Shown in pieces: positions 7,630 through 12,656 of a stretch of DNA of 12,656 nt; position 1 is the stretch's first letter; each line of letters begins with the position of its first letter. Below the pieces are notes generated by a model. That model was not told the DNA's origin, did no database searches, and worked only from the letters and a program-made list of their open reading frames with translations. The position numbers and the translations under genes are program-made. The stretch lies in contig NZFJ01000044.1 of the NCBI GenBank assembly GCA_002690625.1, forward strand, positions 1-12,656. The letters are read 5' to 3'. Source of the stretch: Rickettsiales bacterium. GTDB lineage: Bacteria; Pseudomonadota; Alphaproteobacteria; TMED109; TMED131.

Positions 7630-10600
7630 TGAAATTAATTAAAGCATCATTAGAAAGACCTATTGCTATAGTTTCTGTTATATTTATGACTATAATACTG
7701 GGAATTGTTGCATTTGAAAGAATTCCAATTCAAATTGCCCCAGATGTAAACAAACCTGTTATTAGTATTACTACCTATTGGTTTGGAGCATCCCCTTATG
7801 AGATGGAAAGAGAAATTGTTAATCGACAAGAAGAATCCTTAAAAGGAATTGAAGGAGTAACAAAAATTACGGCAACTACCAGAGAAGGAAGGTCTGTTGT
7901 TACATTAGAGTTTGATGTTACTGCAGATATGGGAAAATCGTTATTGTTGGTATCTAATAAGTTGAATCAAATAGAAGGATACCCTGATGATGCTGGAGAA
8001 CCAACAATTGATACTGCTGGACTAGATGACAATGCAATTGCTTGGTTTATAGTTACCAAAACTGAAGGGAATATTAAAAATATAGCCGCTTATGGTGATG
8101 TTGTAGAAGATATAATTCAAGATAGAATAGAAAGAGTTTCTGGAGTAGCAAGAACTAATGCTTATGGAAGCAGTGAAACTGAATTAAGAATTACAATTGA
8201 TCCAGTAAAAATGGCATATTTTGGCTTAACTGTACCTTATGTGGTAGAAACTATCAGAAATGCTAATTCTTCTATATCAGCTGGAGACGTAGAAGAAGGA
8301 AAAAGAAAATATATAGTAAGAGCTGAAGGAGAAATAAATTCAGAAAAACAGGTTAAAGATATAGTTCTTATTAGTGAACAAGACTCTACTGGAAGATATG
8401 GTAGAGTTACAGTTTCTGATATTGCTAATGTAGAGTTTACATTTAAGGAACCAAGAGCAGTTATAAGATTTTTAGGTCAGTCATCAATAGCAATAAATGC
8501 TGTAAGAGAAACTGGGGCTAATGTAATTGAAGTGATGGATGAAATAAAGCAAACTCTAGCTGAATTAAATAATAATGTATTACCTGAATTAGGGTTAAAA
8601 ATAGAACAAGTTTATGATGAAACTATCTATATAGACTCTGCAGTTAACTTAGTCACACAAAACATTTGGATAGGTGGTGCTTTGGCCATAATTATATTAT
8701 TAATTTTTCTTAGATCCTGGCAATCTACAATAGTAATAGCAATATCTATACCTATATCAATAGTAGCCGCTTTTGTAGCTATGGCTCTTTTAGGTAAATC
8801 TATTAATGTTATTTCGCTCGCAGGAATTGCTTTTGCCGTTGGAATGGTAGTTGATGCTGCTATTGTAGTCTTAGAAAATATTTATCGCGTAAAAGAAAAA
8901 GGAGAAAGCAATAAAAATGCATCTTTTATTGGAACTTCTCAAGTTTGGCAAGCTGTAATGGTTTCTGCACTTACAACTGTTTTAGTTTTTATTCCCATTT
9001 TAATTATGGAATTAGAAGCCGGGCAACTATTTCAAGATATAGCTGTTGCTATATCAGTAGCAGTTCTAATGAGTTTATTAGTTTCTATAACTATATTACC
9101 CGCTTTAACTAATTGGATTTTAAACTTTAAAGATACAAAATATTTTTCTATACCTATAGCAGATAATTTTGGAAAAAAAATTACTAATTTAATATTAGAT
9201 TATGTTTCATATGCAGTAAATTCTAAAAAGTTTTCCTTTATTTTAGTATGCTCTCTTATTAGCAGTACCTTATTTTTATCTTATATAATGTTGCCTAAAT
9301 TAGAATATCTCCCTGAAGGAAATAGAAATTTGATATTTGGTGTGATGTTGCCTCCTCCAGGATATAATTTAAAAACATTAACTGATATAGCTGAAAGTGT
9401 TGAAAATAAAGTTAAACATTTATGGGCATCTGAGACAGGTTCTAAAAGTGAAAAGAATCAGCCTCCTAAAATAGATAATTATTTTTTCGTAGCAGGAGCT
9501 GGAGATAGAACTCTTTTTGGAGCAAGTGCTGTTGAAGAAACCAGAGTTAAAGAATTAATTCCTGTTATGAGCTCGTCTTTGTTAGGAGAGCCTGCAACTT
9601 TTGGCTTTTTTACCCAACCTGGTTTATTTGTAAGAGGATATGGAGGAGGTAGATCTATTGATCTTAATGTAATAGGATCTGATTTAAATAATATTACTTC
9701 TGTGGCCCAACAAGCTGCCGGATTAGTTTTTAAAGAGTTTCCTAGAAAAGATGGTAATCAATTAAGACCAAAACCTGGTTTAATTTTGGGCGCGCCTGAG
9801 ATACAAGTACAACCTAATAGAATAAAATTAGCAGATAATAACGTTACTGCAGAACAATTAGCATTAGGAATAGACGCCTTTAATTCTGGTTTGAGAGTAG
9901 ATGAAATAATAGTAAACTCAAAAAGAATGGATTTAACTTTAATGGGCCAAGAAAATGCTATTAAAGAAACACAGGGAATAGAAAATATACCTATTGTAAC
10001 TAATGATGGTAAAATTATACCTGTTTCTTCATTATCAAATATTATTTATACTACCGGCCCAACACAAATAAGACACATTGAAGGTGAGAGAGCTGTTACG
10101 CTACAAATAAAACCCGCTGATAATATAGCATTAGAAGAAGCTATTGAAAGAATAGAAAGCAAGGTAGTCAATGTATTAGAAAACAATGGTTTGCCTCCAG
10201 ATATTAGTTTAGATATATCAGGAACTGCTGATGAGTTAACTACTACTTGGAAGGCAATGTCAATTAACTTAATAGTTGCAGTTTTTATGGTATACTTATT
10301 AATGACAATTTTATTTGAAAGTTTTAGGTATCCATTTATTATTATGTTATCAGTACCACCTGCGGCTGCAGGAGGAGTTTTGGGTTTATTTATACTTAAC
10401 CTTAAAAGCTTTCAAGCTTTAGATATGTTAACTATGTTAGGTTTTGTTATCTTGAGCGGAATAGTTGTAAATAATGCTATATTATTAGTGCATAGGACAT
10501 TACAAGTATTAAAAAATCAAAAAAAAGATATTAATAATGCTATAATAGAAGCAACTCAGAATAGAATTAGGCCAATATTTATGTCAACCTTAACAAGTGT

Positions 10601-10751
10601 ATTTGGAATGTTACCACTAGTAATGTTTCCTGGTGCTGGATCAGAACTTTATAAAGGGCTTGGTTCTGTAGTAGTAGGCGGATTAAGTTTATCGGCTATA
10701 CTTACATTGTTAATAATTCCACCAATGCTAAAACTTTTTCTTAAAGAATAG
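7629..10751 (+). CDS. RND-family efflux permease (AcrB/HAE1-like) with altered proton-relay residues
   Basis: This inner-membrane, proton-driven RND transporter has 1040 residues, the usual size. It has the standard plan: TM1 at about 10-30, a large periplasmic porter/docking loop (about 31-340), TM2-TM6 (about 343-497), TM7 (about 534-554), a second large loop, then TM8-TM12 to the C-terminus. Family signatures include PDVNKPVISI (39-48), GASPYEMEREIV (53-64) and GMVVDAAIVVLENI (405-418). Compared with the E. coli AcrB relay, D407 is kept as D409, D408 is A410, K940 is N948, R971 is R979 and T978 is S986. Proton coupling therefore probably runs through a single TM4 aspartate, as in heavy-metal RND pumps, although the overall sequence looks HAE1-like. 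It is translated right behind the adaptor. No outer-membrane channel gene is nearby; a TolC-like protein encoded elsewhere would be needed. Exported compounds cannot be inferred. Confidence 0.94.
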   Translation: MKLIKASLERPIAIVSVIFMTIILGIVAFERIPIQIAPDVNKPVISITTYWFGASPYEMEREIVNRQEESLKGIEGVTKITATTREGRSVVTLEFDVTADMGKSLLLVSNKLNQIEGYPDDAGEPTIDTAGLDDNAIAWFIVTKTEGNIKNIAAYGDVVEDIIQDRIERVSGVARTNAYGSSETELRITIDPVKMAYFGLTVPYVVETIRNANSSISAGDVEEGKRKYIVRAEGEINSEKQVKDIVLISEQDSTGRYGRVTVSDIANVEFTFKEPRAVIRFLGQSSIAINAVRETGANVIEVMDEIKQTLAELNNNVLPELGLKIEQVYDETIYIDSAVNLVTQNIWIGGALAIIILLIFLRSWQSTIVIAISIPISIVAAFVAMALLGKSINVISLAGIAFAVGMVVDAAIVVLENIYRVKEKGESNKNASFIGTSQVWQAVMVSALTTVLVFIPILIMELEAGQLFQDIAVAISVAVLMSLLVSITILPALTNWILNFKDTKYFSIPIADNFGKKITNLILDYVSYAVNSKKFSFILVCSLISSTLFLSYIMLPKLEYLPEGNRNLIFGVMLPPPGYNLKTLTDIAESVENKVKHLWASETGSKSEKNQPPKIDNYFFVAGAGDRTLFGASAVEETRVKELIPVMSSSLLGEPATFGFFTQPGLFVRGYGGGRSIDLNVIGSDLNNITSVAQQAAGLVFKEFPRKDGNQLRPKPGLILGAPEIQVQPNRIKLADNNVTAEQLALGIDAFNSGLRVDEIIVNSKRMDLTLMGQENAIKETQGIENIPIVTNDGKIIPVSSLSNIIYTTGPTQIRHIEGERAVTLQIKPADNIALEEAIERIESKVVNVLENNGLPPDISLDISGTADELTTTWKAMSINLIVAVFMVYLLMTILFESFRYPFIIMLSVPPAAAGGVLGLFILNLKSFQALDMLTMLGFVILSGIVVNNAILLVHRTLQVLKNQKKDINNAIIEATQNRIRPIFMSTLTSVFGMLPLVMFPGAGSELYKGLGSVVVGGLSLSAILTLLIIPPMLKLFLKE

Positions 10752-10800
10752 CAAATTAAATAAATAATGATTTTTTTCAGAATTAGCGTAAAATAATATT

Positions 10801-11193
10801 ATGTTTAGGCCTTTAAATATATTTTCTTTAATAGCAGATATATTTTTAAAGCTATCTCTAGGTATAGCTTTTTTTAATTATGGATACGGAAAGTTAATCA
10901 AATTAATAAATAATGAAGCTGATAGCTTAATTAATATGGTTTCAAACATTCCATTCTTTGGATTATTTCCCGTTTTTTTTTCTTGGAGCCTAGCACTCAC
11001 TGAATCATTAGTAATATTTGCTTTCATTTATGGCTATATTAATATTTTACCCTTTACTAATTTTATTTCAAGGTTTGCTGGTTTTTTATGCTTAATAATA
11101 TCACTAGTGATAATATATCTTCATATAACTGTATGGGGTGATAATTTATTTTCCCATGGTCCTTTTGATAGTTTAAATATAAAAGAAGGTTAG
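10801..11193 (+). CDS. DoxX-family small membrane protein
   Basis: The 130-residue integral membrane protein has about four hydrophobic segments (roughly 8-28, 49-61, 63-80 and 88-110). It resembles the DoxX/DoxD-like family: an early F..NYGYGKL segment (24-32) matches the family's glycine/lysine motif, and a membrane-embedded Glu (E68) follows. The last helix ends in YLHITVWGDN (106-115). Family members are poorly characterised; links to redox or oxidative-stress functions are known for a few. It starts 49 bp after the RND permease on the same strand, so read-through from the pump operon is possible but not shown. A weak hairpin follows its stop. There is no clear Shine-Dalgarno; the leader before the ATG is A/T-rich. 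Confidence 0.75.
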   Translation: MFRPLNIFSLIADIFLKLSLGIAFFNYGYGKLIKLINNEADSLINMVSNIPFFGLFPVFFSWSLALTESLVIFAFIYGYINILPFTNFISRFAGFLCLIISLVIIYLHITVWGDNLFSHGPFDSLNIKEG

Positions 11194-11196
11194 AAT

Positions 11197-11212
11197 ACTG
11201 TATTAGGACAGT
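11197..11212 (+). terminator. Weak hairpin just after the DoxX-family gene
   Basis: ACTGT (11197-11201) and ACAGT (11208-11212) are exact reverse complements separated by a 6-nt loop, 3 bp after the stop codon, followed by TT and a pyrimidine/T-rich stretch. A five-pair stem with a broken T-tract is weak for an intrinsic terminator, but its position right behind a stop codon fits that role. Confidence 0.3.
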
Positions 11213-11257
11213 TTCTATTCATTCCGATTTCTATTTATATTTTACTAAATAATAGAA
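11212..11257. repeat. 8-bp direct repeat sharing one complementary arm
   Basis: TTTCTATT occurs at 11212-11219 and again at 11228-11235. AATAGAA at 11251-11257 is complementary to TTCTATT in both copies, so either copy could pair with it, giving two mutually exclusive 7-bp stems. The elements lie in the 154-bp gap upstream of apbE, the longest gene-free stretch in the window. They may be regulatory or may be chance in AT-rich DNA. Confidence 0.3.
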
Positions 11258-11347
11258 TTAATCACTCTGCACTAAATGATAATAAATAGCTTTTTTTAAG
11301 ATTTTTAATGCAATTGATATTTTTTTCAAAAAAGATAATATAACAAG

Positions 11348-12340
11348 ATGAGTAATTTGATTTCAAAAAACTTTAACAGAAGAAAATTTATAAAAATAAT
11401 AGGTTTATCTGCTTTTGGTTCTACTTCTTATGGTCTATATAATTATCTAAATGATAAAAAAATTGTTAAGACTGAATGGAAAGGAAATGTGCTTAACAAT
11501 CAAGCCTCATTAGAAATTCACTCTAATAGCAGAAAAAATAATCATAATATATTAAAAGAAGTTAATACATTTGTTAATAATGCAGATCAAATATTTAACC
11601 TACAAAACGAACAATCAGAAATAGTATTATTAAATAAAAAAAAAAGTTTAATTAATCCGTCTACTAGTTTAGTAGAAGTTATAAAAAAATCTCAAATAAT
11701 ATCAGAAAGAACTGATGGTATATTTGATATTACTGTACAACCTCTATGGAATTATTATTACAATCACTTTATATTAGATGGGAATAAATATTTTCCGGAT
11801 GAAAAAAAATTAAAAAGCATTACTAAATCTATTAATTGGAAAAATGTAATTATTGATAATAACAATATTTTATTAAAAAATAATGCTTCTATTACATTAA
11901 ATGGTATAGCTCAAGGATGGATTACGGATCAAATAACAACTATACTTAAAAAAAATAATATTACTAATACTTTAATAGATTTCGGTGAAACTTATGCTCT
12001 AGGAAATTATGAAGATATTCGATCATGGAATATACTGCTTCAAGGGGCTAATAATATTAACAAGGTAATAAAACTATCTAACAAAGCAGTAGCTACATCT
12101 AGTGGAGGTGGTACTATGTTTGAACCCACTAATAAATACAATCATATATTTAATCCTAGAACAGGATTAAGTGAAAGTAAATATAGCACTGTTAGTGTAG
12201 TTTCTGATCAAGCTTGGCTATCAGACAGTTTAGCCACTAGTGCAATTATGTTAAATAAACAAATGTTAAAATTGATAAGCGATAACTTTAATGCACAGAT
12301 ATATGTATTAGAAAATAATAAATTTCAAGAAATAATATAA
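11348..12340 (+). CDS. apbE: FAD:protein FMN transferase (ApbE/NosX type) with Tat signal
   Basis: ApbE enzymes use FAD and Mg2+ to attach FMN through a phosphoester bond to Thr/Ser of target flavoproteins outside the cytoplasm. The 330-residue product begins with a twin-arginine signal, NRRKFIK (10-16), followed by a hydrophobic stretch, indicating Tat export. There is no lipobox cysteine, so it is probably soluble or N-terminally anchored. Family motifs appear in order: TDGIFDITVQPLW (122-134), LNGIAQGW (184-191), IDFGE (210-214), ATSSGGGTMFE (249-259), HIFNPRTG (266-273) and SDSLATSA (292-299), where the Asp and Thr are expected metal ligands. The Tat signal and the SSGGGTMFE variant resemble NosX, the ApbE-like protein of nos clusters. 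It lies 9 bp from the end of the convergent NosR-like gene, whose full-length relatives carry covalent FMN, so that protein is the likely client. Confidence 0.92.
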   Translation: MSNLISKNFNRRKFIKIIGLSAFGSTSYGLYNYLNDKKIVKTEWKGNVLNNQASLEIHSNSRKNNHNILKEVNTFVNNADQIFNLQNEQSEIVLLNKKKSLINPSTSLVEVIKKSQIISERTDGIFDITVQPLWNYYYNHFILDGNKYFPDEKKLKSITKSINWKNVIIDNNNILLKNNASITLNGIAQGWITDQITTILKKNNITNTLIDFGETYALGNYEDIRSWNILLQGANNINKVIKLSNKAVATSSGGGTMFEPTNKYNHIFNPRTGLSESKYSTVSVVSDQAWLSDSLATSAIMLNKQMLKLISDNFNAQIYVLENNKFQEII

Positions 12341-12349
12341 TTTAATTAC

Positions 12350-12656
12350 CTAATTATTCTTTCTCATTGCCACTAATGGTGGACATTTAGCAAAATCATT
12401 GAACATTACCTGGCAATCAAGGCAACCTAAGCATTCATTCATATTAATCTTTCCAGTGTTTAATATTGCTCCAGTAGGACAAACTTTATTACATGCCTTA
12501 CATGGTTTTCCGCATTCTTTTCTTCTTTTTAGAAAATTGATTAATCTTACTTTACCCATAAGCGCAAGCCCTGCTCCAAGTGGACATAAATATCTACAAT
12601 ATGCTCTTTCTACAAAAAGATTAATAACTAGTAAAAAAGTAGCCCAAATTATTAAA
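12350..12656 (-). CDS. NosR-like iron-sulphur membrane protein, C-terminal part (runs off right edge)
   Basis: The minus-strand frame stays open from the window edge to the TAG at 12350-12352, giving the last 101 residues. A hydrophobic segment (LIIWATFLLVINLF) is followed by CRYLCPLGA, as after the last helices of NosR/NapH-type polyferredoxins. Then come two cysteine clusters: C-x3-C-x2-C-x3-CP within ECGKPCKACNKVCPTGAI, and C-x2-C-x2-C-x9-CPP beginning ECLGCLDCQ. These should bind two [4Fe-4S] clusters, and the LDCQ…CPPLV ending is typical of NosR. Full-length NosR has an N-terminal periplasmic FMN domain and five or six helices, and supplies electrons for nitrous oxide reductase maturation or activity; the remainder is outside the window. 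An ATG at 12557-12559 lies inside the frame, but homology continues upstream, so it is not the start. NosR proper versus a NosR-like electron-transfer relative cannot be decided here. Confidence 0.85.
   Translation of the reverse strand, partial: LIIWATFLLVINLFVERAYCRYLCPLGAGLALMGKVRLINFLKRRKECGKPCKACNKVCPTGAILNTGKINMNECLGCLDCQVMFNDFAKCPPLVAMRKNN

Noticed and set aside
9789..9796. GGCGCGCC, an 8-bp GC-only palindrome in very AT-rich DNA
   Set aside because: It simply encodes Leu-Gly-Ala-Pro within a conserved stretch of the RND permease; no repeat or regulatory context supports a separate role.
11314..11329. FNR/Crp-like inverted repeat TTGA-N8-TCAA upstream of apbE
   Set aside because: The FNR consensus is TTGAT-N4-ATCAA (TTGA-N6-TCAA); here the half-sites are two bases too far apart and the centre is a T-run.

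Overview
The window is a densely packed, visibly A+T-rich piece of bacterial chromosome (base composition judged by eye, not counted). It holds nine complete protein genes, one gene cut by the right edge and a possible gene tail at the left edge. No rRNA, tRNA, insertion sequence, CRISPR array or phage gene was seen. Short gaps, touching stop codons and near-absence of Shine-Dalgarno motifs suggest a streamlined genome. The E. coli-type quinone-linked D-lactate dehydrogenase, the RND pump with a periplasmic adaptor and the Tat-exported flavin transferase point to a Gram-negative proteobacterium. The one-ACT-domain threonine dehydratase resembles alphaproteobacterial versions, so a low-GC, possibly marine alphaproteobacterium is my best guess (inference).

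Layout. Positions 1-125 may carry the hydrophobic tail of a membrane protein. Next comes an acyl-CoA carboxylase carboxyltransferase subunit (175-1722, +), meeting tail to tail a threonine dehydratase (1723-2925, -). Diverging from the dehydratase across 11 bp is a tandem two-domain left-handed beta-helix protein of the gamma-carbonic anhydrase family (2937-3986, +). It ends inside the stop codon of a short-chain dehydrogenase-like protein (3983-4768, -). Diverging from that is a probable three-gene operon of D-lactate dehydrogenase (4822-6522), RND membrane-fusion protein (6532-7629) and RND permease (7629-10751). A DoxX-family membrane protein (10801-11193) follows, then the longest gap in the window (154 bp). 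Last are a Tat-exported ApbE flavin transferase (11348-12340, +) and, convergent to it, the C-terminus of a NosR-like iron-sulphur membrane protein (12350 to the edge, -).

How the genes may work together. ApbE and the NosR-like protein form a plausible functional pair, because NosR-type proteins carry a covalently bound FMN that ApbE/NosX enzymes attach. The adaptor and permease form the two inner-membrane parts of an efflux pump; no outer-membrane channel gene is present. Threonine dehydratase makes 2-oxobutyrate, a precursor of propionyl-CoA, which the neighbouring carboxylase might use, but that link is speculative.

The most striking observation is in the tandem gamma-carbonic anhydrase-like protein. 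The three metal-binding histidines and the accessory catalytic residues of the family are divided between its two halves in complementary fashion. This suggests one composite active site at the interface between the halves. The SDR-like protein has lost the Tyr, Lys and Asn of the catalytic tetrad.
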